Translations under genes and position numbers: made by a program
Part shown: in pieces, positions 31,101 through 44,000 of the stretch
How positions within the stretch are numbered: position 1 is the first letter of the stretch
Layout of the letters: the number at the start of each line of letters is the position of its first letter
DNA from: Lineus longissimus
Lineage: Eukaryota; Nemertea; Pilidiophora; Heteronemertea; Lineidae
Reading direction: 5' to 3'
DNA: 64,000 nt
NCBI RefSeq assembly: GCF_910592395.1
Contig: NC_088313.1
Coordinates: 5,644,501 to 5,708,500 of the forward strand
Notes under the pieces: generated by a model
Seen by the model: the letters and a program-made list of their open reading frames with translations, nothing else
What the model was told of the DNA's origin: nothing
Databases searched by the model: none

Positions 31101-33140
31101 TCTGCTACAGTCCTGTTAATTAGCTGGTCAACCTGTTAATTTGCCAAGACATCGTAAAAAAAAAGACCAGACCGGTATTATAAAATTTATGATCATTTAT
31201 CTCTTGTTCAGGGCTTAAAGGAAAGGGTGGCTTTTTACTGCAGTATGTTTGCCCATTATCGTCGCAGTAGCGGGGTAATTAAGCACCATCAGCGTGATGT
31301 CGGAAAAATCGATATCTACACCAAGACGTAGTCACAGGGTAGATCCATGGCCCCAGGAAGCGCCTTCCCAGTACATCGTTCCACATGGAAAGGATCGACG
31401 AATGGAGGGTTAACTTAAAACAAACGGCACAAGCGCCAAGCAACAAATTATTACCATCATAATATGATGCAATTTCAACTCGCAATACAGCTTTACTGGT
31501 CAATTCACTTTTTTTAGGTAAAAATTGCTATTTTACAGAAGAGCTGTGAATATATCGGCGAGTAAAGCCGTCTGTGATATTGCATAATGTTATAACGATA
31601 ATAATTTTGGGATGCGGCAAGTGCCAGTTTTTTATTTAAAAGAACATCACCTCATCAACTGTAAAAGTTTAATGCCTGTATCCACCTCACCTCACTGTCA
31701 AAATGCAGTGGTTAGAGTGACAGGTGTTCCCATGAGCAATGCAGGTTTTACCCCCTGGCTAATATTCACTATGACTCAGTCTCATGGCCAAGCCAAGCGC
31801 TGCTACTTAGCACGCTACACAGTATAGTGTGTGAGAAATGAGTATAAAGAGCCGGTAAAATAATGTCAGAATTACAACATAACATGATATACATGCATGT
31901 TCACATGGAGTACATGTGCTTTGCAGAGCTTGAACTAGTGGAGGTTCCTCTCGGAGAACTACTAGGCCTGGATTACAGGCAAGCTGATTTCGCCCAAGAT
32001 TGAAATGGGTTTTTGTACCAATATCATGGCAACCAGAAGTATTAAAGGGGTTGTGTGAATTAGGGGTCCAAAACAGGAATTTTGTCTTCATGAGGCCGGA
32101 TATATCCAAAGCGAGGTTAAGTTACGGAAAAAATATGTATAATGATTTTTTTTCGAAAATGACCGTAAGTTTCGAATTTTCCGCCAAATGTCCTTATTAC
32201 GTCATAGTGTACCGGCTTGCGAGCCAGCGGCAGCGCGAACAATCAACGAAGATTTGCCGTTTTGCCACAGGAAGTACCGTTTAGTAATAAACATGGCTGC
32301 TTTCGCATTAGGCGACAATTCAAGGCAGAACATTGCCGAGGCATTCTAGTCTTTGTTTTGTTTTGTTATGGTTAGCCTACGTCAGACATGTCAGACGCGA
32401 TCGATCGATGTGCGAATGACCACATATCGACTGAGTCATCGCCGAATGCATTCTGCTCCACAATGATACCACGCATGCGCGAACTTCAAATTTGCGCGGG
32501 AAGTTGCGGAGAGACTCGTCAACAGACATGTGGTTTCAGTATTAGGTCTTTCATTGTAGCAATTCGAAAATGTAAGTAATTTTGGTTAGGTCCGTCCTTT
32601 GTTATGTCCTTTGTTATGTAGCTTCTAGAGTTACTGAACCACTCATTCTCTTGACTAGCATAATACCCGTGGCGCGGGTTGTTTTAGGGTGTTGGCTTAC
32701 TGTGGGATTTGGGCAATTTGGGTGAAACGAAATGATATGTCTGGGGGTTGTGATGTTGCCTAAACTCCACCACTCTTCAAAGTGGTATCGAGTTATTTTG
32801 ACGAACTATTTCGCGAATGGTGAAGAGGCAATGGCGTGAAGTTACGAACTTAATACAACAAATGCCGCGAGCATAGTGGGTGGCAGCTAGGGTTTTTCCG
32901 ACACCCACCGCACGGACTCCACTCGTTCCGGAACACTCACTTGTTAATCTGCAGTGGTTAGCCTGTTTTTATTGCAGTAAAGAAATGTTAATCGGGATTT
33001 TATATCATATTCTATATTTGCCCCGGGTATTCATATAGGGAGCTATGCGCTACTTTGCGCCCAGTGCTTGGGTCGGGTGAGGCGGTTTTGTTATTATGTG
33101 ACGTGTTTCACGTGATGAATTCCAATACGGTACTTCGAAA
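28146..33140. other. Gene-poor region
   Basis: About 5 kb in which I find no convincing exon. It contains a short tandem GCGTCCA repeat (28748-28772) and one dispersed repeat at 31258-31400 listed separately. ORFs at 28292-28783 and 31807-32109 have no recognisable domain or start context. Confidence 0.5.
31258..31400 (+). repeat. Dispersed repeat, copy 1 (partner at 50838-50960)
   Basis: Shares long stretches with 50838-50960 in the same orientation: a GCGGGGTAAT core, CATCAGCGTGA, GTCGGAAAAATC and CCAGGAA.GCCTT. Probably part of an unrecognised transposon. Confidence 0.6.
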
Positions 33141-33142
33141 AA

Positions 33143-33604
33143 TTAGCGTAATCTATTCTTAGCTCCAGCTCGAGGTAATCTTGCGCAGGCCAGATACATT
33201 GTGGTTGAAAACGTTTAGTACAAAGAACGCCTGGCTTGCGCCAGACTAATAAGTGAAGAAGGTCTGGCTGCACGAGACTACTGTGATAAAAATGACTATT
33301 ACAGAGACTATGTGACGTAGGCATATACTTAATAGAAGAGACATGCCGTCCCGAGCTTCGTGCGATATTGACCATTCTGGGAAAACTCTATGTGGAAGGT
33401 ATGCTCATTAGCATAATCTTTTATTAGCCCCTGATCGAGGTAATCTTGCGCAGTGTTGCTTCTGGCCACATACATCGTGCTGGAAAACGTCTCCTACAAA
33501 GAAGGTCTGGCATACGCCAGACTAATAAGTGAAGAGCTTCTGGCTGCGCGAGAGTTCTGTGATAAAAATGACCATTACAGAGACTCTGTGACGTAGGCAT
33601 ATAT
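33143..33604 (+). repeat. Pair of direct repeats (33143-33328 and 33408-33604)
   Basis: Two diverged copies of about 190 bp separated by 80 bp. Both contain CGAGGTAATCTTGCGCAG, a short hairpin (GCCTGGCTTGCGCCAGAC in one, GTCTGGCATACGCCAGAC in the other), GATAAAAATGAC.ATTACAG and TGTGACGTAGGCATAT. The two hairpins differ by partly compensating changes, which suggests the stem is the conserved part. Confidence 0.7.
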
Positions 33605-35070
33605 TTTTACTATTAAAAATGCTCTCAAAAGACGATATAGAATGATTTTTTATTAACATTTCCTGAACTATATACCTTCTAATTATCATTTTACATAAAT
33701 AGGTTGGCGTTAGGTCGCGCGCTTTTCTTTCCTCGTGACAATATACAGCAAAATAGTTACAACCCCACAATTGCGCTATAAGTCCACGGTGACCCGTTAT
33801 AAATGTTTCGCCAGCTTCGCTATTTTGCCGCTACGCGGCGCGTTGGGTCCTTGCGTCGGGGTTGGTCAAACGAAGTTGGTCGTCTGCGATCCAAATGCAA
33901 CACTACTACAGAGGGGACAGAGGGGTCAGAGGTAGAGTTTATGTAACCCCCAAAATAAAAACCGTGACATAGATTGTACAAATAATGTGTTCCAAAGCTC
34001 ATACTACTAATTAATACGACCAAAATCCCGAACAAATATCGAAGCATAGGGCCAAACAGGGCCTAAATCATCTCCCTAAATTTTACTACTAATACACTCT
34101 CATCTCAAAAATAGATCCACTCATCCATGACTCCCATATATCTGTAGCTCACTTAAATAACTTCATTGTCTTGCAATCTGATAACAGCGCTCCTCTGGTG
34201 AGTTTGCATAAAACAATAGCCTATATTTTGACCTCAAACAGTACTGTGTGCATCAACTGATAGCAATTTGCTAATGTTGTTACAACAGCATAAAAAATGA
34301 AGAATAACGCGATATATGAATCTCAATTATGGATAATGATACATTTTTCTACCAGTGCATTAATTTAGCTTAATTTCGGTAGCGTCTTTCAAATAAAGAG
34401 TCTGGTCACGGCAAGTTTCCTTTGATCACACCGCTCACTCAAGCCAAGTTACAGCTACAAACTGAGCTGAGGTGCAAAACAATGATAGAACGACCAATAA
34501 TTCGAGGAAAAAAATATATTGAGTCACGAAGATATTCTCCGCGAATATGTCCATCGCTGGGCATTCGCGAAAATTTCATGCCGCGAAAATCTTCTGTTCT
34601 ACAATACGTAGACGTATACAGATCCACATGTACATTTCTTCTGCGTTTGTCCCGATTTCAGCGAAAATCGAGATTATTCTGGCAACGACTTGAAAGTGAA
34701 TGTTCCGCTTTTGTCATCGCCGCACTCTGGAACATGGATGATTCCGAACTCTCAGCAACCCTTCTTGGGAAACAAGTTGATCATCTTGACTACAGCGATA
34801 ACATTCATATGCTGAAAATTGATGCAGAATGCTGGATGGTATACTAACTAGCTACATAGTATACGACCCTAACTAGTACATGTAAATGTAACACTTTGCA
34901 CATAATGTCATTTCATTTAACTTTCATTTCTAAGCGTTTATGCTATTCATTGTAAATTTTGTCTTCTTATCTAAGGAGGAATAAACAAATATATGAGACG
35001 ACACAAAAATAATGTACATAATATCATAAAACATATCTACGGTTTAAGCCAAATAAAAGGGCGTTTCCAG
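33605..35070. other. No gene seen downstream of the P450
   Basis: AT-rich sequence. A plus-strand ORF at 34422-34847 has no recognisable domain and no supporting signals. Confidence 0.4.
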
Positions 35071-35074
35071 CAAT

Positions 35075-38000
35075 TCATTGGCGCTCCTCTGCAATCACCT
35101 TATACGGTTGTGGCAAGATTTGTAGCATTTTGTTTTGAAAGGACAGATCCCGCGTGCGGCCTTCTTCAAATCTGAAGCCGAATCTTTGCAACAAGGCTGT
35201 ATATATCATAAAGACTTCTGGCCTTGCGATGGCCTCCCCTAAACAAGCTCTCTTGCCTGACCCAAAGGGTAGAAAACTTCTTGGTTTCAGGAGCTCGCCG
35301 TTTTCATTAAGGAAGTTGCTAGGATTGAAATCATTGGGATATTTCCACTCTTTTGGATCCCTGTGGAGGGCGTGATGGTTTATCATGACGATTGTGTCTT
35401 TAGGAATGTCATAGCCACCTGCAAAACAAAATAGTTTAGACCCATAAAGAAGATTTCGGGAAAATAATGGCGAAACTCCCATTTTTTAAACTGTCTAAAT
35501 TTCGCACTCAGCTGTTTGTACAATACGCCAATCTGTTTTATAATACGATTTTGTTTTGTTTTTCAAATTGACAGTATTTTTCGTGATTGTTATCGCAGAT
35601 TCAGATTGTTCGGTTTACTCCGCTCGGAAATTTGATCGAATCTAATTAGCAATTAGCAACTTGAGTACGCGTCTGTTGCGGCATGGGCGTTATACCTACC
35701 AAGAGAGGTGTCGCACATGGCTCTATGAGGAACGCCTAATGGAACAGTGGTGGCAAATCTCATGCATTCATACATCACGGCTTCACTGTAGGGCATTTTC
35801 GGCTTGTCTGCAGTCCCCGGAAGGCGGGATAAACCTAAACAATTATATGTAGTGATCAACTGAAATCATGAAGTGCTGTTTTAGCTGTCATACTATTTGA
35901 TAGCGAAATTTTCATACAATAGTATTAAAATCGATAGTCCTACAATAAGAGGGCAAATTCATCATGTACGAACTTGTATATTATTTTTAAATTATATTAA
36001 TCATTATTCATATTTATCAATATATTAGCTCAATACTTTTGTTTAAGGAATTGATTCCGAACTGGAGGTATTGGTTGTCGCACCCAAACCGCGAGGGTGG
36101 AGCTAAAATGTAGACCAACACCGAGGCGTAGGCGAGGTGTTGGCTCCAACCGAGCGGTTTGGGTGCGACAATCAATACCGACAGTGAGGTATCAATTTCT
36201 ATTCTAAAATATCTGAAATTAAATATCGAATAATGTGGTTTTAAATGCTTTTGAAATGCTTCCACATTTTGCACCAACCCAAGCGGTTTGGGTTGTATCA
36301 CCCAAACCTCTGTGGTGAAAACGAGGCTATATACATTATCCATTATGAAAAAAATACATTTCACTCGGGTGTTTTAGAATATGGTACCATATGATAGCAG
36401 CTAAATGCTACAATGACGTTACACGTACATTGTGTAACCTTAAGATATGACGGATGCAAAAATGGAAGGATAACTTTTGTAAAAGCGATCTTATCCCGCT
36501 TTCCTTTTATAAATGATTTTGTATAAACGGAAATTAACGATGGAACGTAGAATAGTGTTCGTCTTCTAAATGATTCTAATAAATTCCTAATCTACATTTA
36601 TCCTTATTTCTAATCTACATCTATCAGATTATTCAGGAAGAAAACGGCCAGTTTTTTTCCCCAAGTTGTATATCCGAGAAATGGACGCACAGAAAGAATT
36701 AAAAAAATTTACCAACTATTACCTACCAACGACCTCGTCTATTTCCTCTTGAACCTTTGACTGAACATCTGGGAACTCAGCCAATAGAAACAGGATCCAT
36801 AGCAATGTTGAAGAAGTGGTCTCAGAACCCGCTGGAAAAAGGGATTGGAGGATCTTGCTTTACAGAAAATAGCTGGTTGTGTCCATTAAGACACTTTTGT
36901 AAAACTATCAGAGATACATCAAGTAACTAGATGGACCTCAAATAGAGATGATTTATGTAAATTGACTTTAAAGAGTTTCAGTGGATTCAACCGCCTTGTA
37001 ACCCCTAACCGTATAATAGTAGTACCTAAAAAAATTAGGATTTCCTTCTGCCTATTATATCTAGCACAGAACCAGCACCTGTGCGAGTTGGGACATGTCA
37101 CGCGGAGTTTCCGAAACGGGTTCACTGTTCAATAGACTGGTATAAAGAATGTAGACATTATCGTTATGATGGCGGCGTAAGCGTTCACTGAATTGGAGTG
37201 TGTGCGTCGGCCGGGTGATCAGCTGTTGCACTGTCTAGTTTTGTGTGTTTTTCCTGTTTTGGACAAAATGAAAACATTTCGAAAATGAGCAGACTAAATT
37301 ACATTTCTTTTCGCATTTTTCTCGAGCATTGGCTATATGGTACTTCACGTGAACACCGGTATTTTTGGATTTACCTACCAGAAAAGTTTTTTTTTAAATC
37401 GCGGTTTTTAGTGATTTTGGGGTCTGGTTTGAAATTTGTACTTCGGGGTGGCCTCAAGTGTTCGGAGCCAATCCTGCGCTAATTACTGACTTGAATTCAT
37501 TAAATAAATGAGATAAGGTCGTGTAGAAATAGGAGGCCACGGCCTTTCCAGTGGTGTACAGCACCAATTGGTCATTCTTTGAAAAGCGCCTTCAAAACGC
37601 ATTTTGACATGGGTGACATTTGCAATTGAGAGAACATCCTGGCGTCACGCAATTTCGGGGAAACTGTTGAGCGTGACCTAAGATGGTACATGTAGTTTCA
37701 AATCTGATTAGCGTAGCTTCAAATGGGCATGGCACAGACAACCGGGAATTTCTGTGTGTCTGATATTATTCGCCCCATCAGGCCACAATTTGAAGGTCAT
37801 CTATACGATGTATCCAGAGGCAAAATAATTTACTTAAAAGTGTAGGACAGTCTATTTATATGCAGTGGGTACTCGTCTTTGCTAGAATTTACTTAGTCAA
37901 GATTAGTGGGGCTCGGAAGGGGACTAGGCCGAGGAAATAAGCCCAGTTTACAATAACGAGTGAAACATAGACCTTACAGACAATGAGCATACATTTTAGC

Positions 38001-41000
38001 CTTGTTGTGCCCAGTGGTAAGTCATGAAATCAGTGATGTCTGTTTCAACTTTTTCATGGTTCCTTCTAGGATATCAACACTTTCTCTTATACCCCGTTGT
38101 GGTCCTAAAATGCATATTATAATGAAGAAAACTGACATGCCAAAGGTAATGGACGGTGGTGCTACCTAAGCCCGGCACCAGGGCTCTAGATGAAATATCG
38201 CCCCGTAATATCTCGGAATCCTTGTGGTCTAATGATAAAGACACTGGCGATACACGCCAGCGTCCAGGTTTCGAAAACGCAGCTGTCAATTTTTGTTTTT
38301 TATTTTTTCTTTGTTTTCTTATAATTTTTGAGTGAATACATATATATTGGTGGATCACACTTTCTGTAATAAGCAAAAATTTGCAAAATATGACTGTTCT
38401 GATAGCGCAGATTTTTCGCTTTATACGTACTGTCTCATTAAATTTGAGTATGGAATTCGACTACGTTTTAAGTGCATAAGTGCCGTTAAAACCAGATAAA
38501 TCGTACTTTTAAGACGAAGAAAATACCATGACACGCGCGCACTGCCTGTTGTTAAGTAAAGGGATCACTACAACTCCGAAACGGACAACTTAAAGCTCAT
38601 ATGCATGCATAAAAACCACATTTCAGGGTTGCGGTTAGGCATCAGTAAATGTTCCTCAAGCGCTAACTCGGCCAAAAATCGGCGAACAGAGTCTAGGCAA
38701 TTATGATTCATTATATTACACTCCAATGGGTAGCTTGGTATGTGCTTGCCATGGGAAAAACCCCTCGACTATAGATCAACCTCAAAGAAATCCCGTAGCC
38801 AACTAAATGCATGCATTCAATCACATTTCAACTCAACAACACCTTTCGTACGCCCAACATATGAAAACACCCAAATTCATAGCATACCTCTTGCCTCAAC
38901 ACCGTGCGGAGCACGGGTATTTGCTTGTACATTGTAATATAAATACCTTATTATACACTAATGACGAAGAAAGTTATGTGAAGCTTTGAATTTTTATAAA
39001 AAACTTTCAAAGTTGAAACATTTCCCTGTGTATTTAACTTGGTAGGTGATAAAGTATGGAATTAGTGAAACCTTGGAAACACTGATAAACCTTGGAAACA
39101 CTCCTTAAAATGCATAAAAACATGAAATAATGCCATTCGAACCTAACGTGGTTACGAATCAACATTTGGAGCTTATTCTTACATGATCAGATCGGAATTT
39201 TATGGTAATTTAGAAATCTGTCGCATATCCGATTCAATAGTCTATATTTTAGAACAACCCAGTTGAACTTCGCCTCCAGTGTACAGTACTGATCTCCCAA
39301 ATATGGGAAGACACGCCCACCACACACCCATAATATGGACCAATACCATCCATGCAATGTAATTCAGGTTATCGCATCCGTGCGTACAGACAGCGTACAG
39401 ACAGCGTACAGGTCATGAGGTGCATCATCAGCCATGGCCATGGCCATGTCTTGCTTTTAGATCAGACGAGTTGCTAATTGTCTATGATTGACTGATATTT
39501 TATAACAAACGATGAATAAAAGAAGCCTAGTCATGTATGTTTATTACCGAAGTTTGCGGATGAAAATTTCCTTCGCCGTGAGCGATTTCTTACATCTTCC
39601 AGTACGCATCGAGGGATGCAGAGATCTTGTGACGTCACCAGTTCTAAGCGGTTTTTTTATTCACGTGTGTGTTTGTCCTATGATCTCGTGCATCTAGTAC
39701 CGAGCATAATACTTTATCGTCTATGGAATACAAAACAATCATAAAAACTAATTTTTGCTTCCATTGAAGAGAAATAAAATATTTTAACGACCACAGCGCA
39801 TTGCCAATTGATGACGTCATCCTCCACATTAAAAATGTTGGCTTCTGAACTAACTGGCAAATTGCTAATATGTAAAGTCAAGGACTTAGTGAGCCCCCCT
39901 TTAGGTCGGGGGAGCTCCCCCGAACCCCCTACGAGCATATGTTAAGTGCAAGCTCTAACAACTACAGCTGTTACAATGGGGGGACACCCCCCAAACCCCC
40001 CTCCGTCGACATAGGTTTTTACCAGTGCGTTGGGGGGGAAGCTCCCCCCAAACCCCCCCCCCCCCCCGTGGACAGTCAACTAGCCCTTCTGTGTCATACT
40101 GCTGGGGGGGGGGGGGGGGGGTGCGATGGGACCATCCATATAGTTCCTTCCGACACATTTTTGTTTTGGTAATGTAATACATTGTGATTGTCCTTATTCA
40201 CGGGAATCGGGCGTTTCCAGTGATATACGACACAAATAGGTTGTCCTCATGCATTCACTTTGGAAACGCATTTTAAAATAGATGTTACGTCCTGTTAATG
40301 GGGCACGTCATCATCGCGTACATTTGGGAAAACCTCCCTAACGAGACCGGAGCAGACGGCTGAAAGTAGTTTAATTATTGGCCGCTAGGGTGCAGAATGT
40401 CGCTCACCCGAATTTTTCACGCAACTTTTGCTAAATAGAGCTAGTTCTAGTTTGTGATTCATTTTGATACTTCAGATTTGGGCAGAAGACCAATATAACT
40501 TAGTCGTCAGTGTGGTTTTAAGCTGGAAAAACGTATTTGTTTTTCTTAAAGTGCCTTTTTTGGACGGGTGTGTGCGATTGTTTTGTTTTTATGTCACGTG
40601 ACCTCGATCATGTTGACACAAAATTGAAATAAACCACCCTTTTCTGTCATTATTTAGGACGGATATTTCTCTAATAAAAATATTAATATAATTGGCCAAT
40701 TTCTTAGGCATATGATGTAACGAATTCCCATGAAGATTTAAATTAATTTAAATTAATTTCAACCAATGGGATAGCAACCACCACCGGAAGATCGCGGAGA
40801 AATCGGTAAACTCAACGGAGTTAATTCAGAAAAATACCAAAAAAATTGTTTGTAGGATATACAATAGTTACTCTCTTTATTTCTCATCAAATCAGTATAT
40901 ACTCCCACACACACGTGTATCTTAAGAGCCCCTCCTAAAGGGGGGCTTATCAATAAAGTCAGCTGGGACGAGACTGTCAGTTGGGAGGGTATAAATCGTG

Positions 41001-44000
41001 GAAGGAACGCACCCGATTTCCCGCGCTATTTGCACAGTGATTCCATGGTTTACATTGAATATTACAAGGTTTATCAGTGTTTCCAAGGTTTCACTAATTC
41101 CATACTTTATCAACTACCATTTAACTTGGCGTCTGGTTAATCGAATGGAATTTGCTTTATTCTTGAAAACTTTTTTCTGGGTGTTCGAAGACCGCAATGA
41201 TTAAAATCGTGTTATGTCGGTAAGAGATCAAGCATTGCTCTTACCGAGGAATATATCATGAACCATTTGTTTGTAGTGAACTTCATCCAGGGCGATCGTC
41301 TTGTCTCCCTCATCCTCCGCCTCTTTTTCTACCTTCAACATGTGATCAATGAAGTCTTTCAAGTTGTCTGAAGGTAATAGAAAAAAAGAACATCGTGAAA
41401 CGACGGCATAGCAGATGATATCAAATGCGATTTGGAAATGAACGCGATGTATATTCTCGTATGACTCTCTATATTTACCATTGTGCGGAATGTTTCTCTT
41501 TGATATCTAAATATTTCTAAAACTTTTTACTGACCAACAAACATGTAATAGCATACCAGCATATTGTACGTATACACAGAGTCTTTCAAAACAAGGGTCA
41601 GGCAACTTGGGAACATATGGTTTCAACATTAGAGCCGCCGCCCATTCCGAAAGACGCGAGTTGGGACAGAGCTCTCTCGGGTCACGCGTTGACCCAATTC
41701 CGCACAACTGGAATTTTTAACAATTCTTCGATCAGCTGAACGTACACATTACAAATGCTCAGTTTTAAAGCAATCGCCGGCTTCAAATTCACTGATTTTT
41801 ATAAAACCATTTAGATATAGTGTCAAGGACAACATTGATATGAAAAGCGATATGTTTTGTCGTTGACCTTTCGCCAGTTTTGAGAAGTAGTGATGACACT
41901 GATTTGAGAATAATTTTCGAAATGCGTTTTCTTACTCCACATCGTCACATTTTTTTGTGGTTAGCAGTTTAGTATGTTGTCGGTTCTAAATGGACCATCT
42001 AAGGGTATTATATGGTTCCATTTGTTGTCATCTAATGGGATATTCATATCTTATCAATTTTGACCGACTACAAAGAGTTTTATAGCAGGTTTAATTTCGC
42101 GTTGTTTATTTTAATGACATTTTTCCAATTTAATGTCACTGTTATCTAATGGGAAATTTGATTCCAATGTGCATGTGCAGAGTACATCTTTTTTCGTCGA
42201 ATTTTCGGTCGTTCTATTATTGTTTTGCACCTCAGGTCAGTTTGTAGCTGAATGAAAATTGACTCCATCGTGGCTTCCAGATAATTGCCGGAGAGAGCTG
42301 TGGGATCAAATGAAACTTGACCTGACTCTGGTATACATAATGGTATAGATACCAGTATAATTATTATACAATCTTAACTTAGTCGTAAAAAAGGAAACGT
42401 CCTAAGCTTTTTCTTTTTTACTTTATCCCGCTCTCCCCTCCCCTGCCAGTGCTCCTTCTTCAACCCCATCACAACCAACAACGACGCCATTTGCTGTATG
42501 TCCCACTCAGACTTGGCTGTAAAAAGCCAACAGACTTCTATTTAAAGGGATCCAGTCGCGACTCTAGTCTTTCTTTTGACTAGCTGAACGTAGTAAAAAT
42601 AACTAAATTGGTGATTAATACCTCGATGCAGTTCATTGACTGGAGTCAGTAATGTTATGCATAGTTATGCAATGTTACCCAGATGCCCAGCTCACAAAAT
42701 CAACTACCTGGGGGAACTCGAAACTGTTAATATCTATAAATAGAAGCTTATTCCTGCCTTTCAACCGGGCCGTTGAAAACTCCCAATTTTTACAAGCGTT
42801 TCGCTACAGGTTTCCTTTCCTCCAGGAGAAACTAATAATGATTGGTCCCACTTTTGCCATGTGGAGTGTTATACATGTAATGTGCTCTTGGTGTGAAAGT
42901 GTTTTGCTTGTGAAAGTGTTGTGTTTGTTTCGTGTCAATCTTTAAGAAACACCAGTTCTCACTTTAACCCTTGTCTACCCTGAAATCTACGTATGCCTCA
43001 AATAAGCAGCTTCTTATTGAGAGGAAAACCTGATCAATTTCGACTGTTACCAATTTAATTACCTGGCCGGGGGGAATGAAAATGTAGCGCAACACATTCA
43101 ACTGAATCCAACAATCCGACCACTGATTAACACCTCAAAGCACCATTGGTAGCCAAAAAGCCATTGACTCAATGCTTTTTAAGGCTGGGGTTTACTTATG
43201 ACACATCCATTGTGCGCTTAGAACGAACAGATACTAACATATTGATCATAAAAGGTTACCTATTTGTTTCAAAGTATGTTTCAGTTTTAACCTTTATCTT
43301 TCAATTCTGCAGAAAAAATATTAATTTTGACCAATTAGAATAGAGTTAATTAGCTTTTAATAAGAGGTCATCATTTGAGTTTTGAACAATCCTGCAGACT
43401 TCGCGATGCGACATATCCGTTTCAGAAATGGACTGTCACATCGAGGCATGGTGAGTGCAGGTATATTGCATTTAATTGGTAAAAACAAATTAATACCCTA
43501 AGAGGCTTGGTTTACAACTTCCTGAATTATTGCCCTTTTTCCGCCCAAATATTAAGATAAAGCGGTCGTTGCTATCTTGCATGCACGGGTGGCTATAATG
43601 ATCGTAAAAAACAAATTTTAAATATATCCATCCATAAAAGAGACCGCCCGTTACAGCTTTGTTATTGTAATTCACTTCATTCCCGCCACTGCCTCTAGCT
43701 GTTCGGATATTCTGTGGTCACCTGTATGTGGTCAACTGCAAACCAGATCAATGGGTCTATCTCTGACTGACCGACCATGTAAGCCAAAAACTGCATTAAA
43801 AAAAATAAACTCCTGAAAATACTATATCTGCACAACGAAAGGAATTAGGGAGTTTTCGCGAGGCCCCCGAAACGTCAACGTGAACGCCTATCACTTTGTT
43901 CGACATCGTTATCATGAGCAATGAGATACAGTAGGCGCTCACGTCGGTGTTTCGGGGTATTTGCGAAAACTCCCTATTTTGCATGTACAACCAACAACGA

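Noticed and set aside
34422-34847. 141-codon ORF
   Set aside because: No domain, no splice or promoter context, in AT-rich intergenic DNA.
40040-40125. Alternating C and G runs as a G-quadruplex regulator
   Set aside because: They lie inside a nested transposon and homopolymer lengths may be assembly artefacts; no link to a gene.
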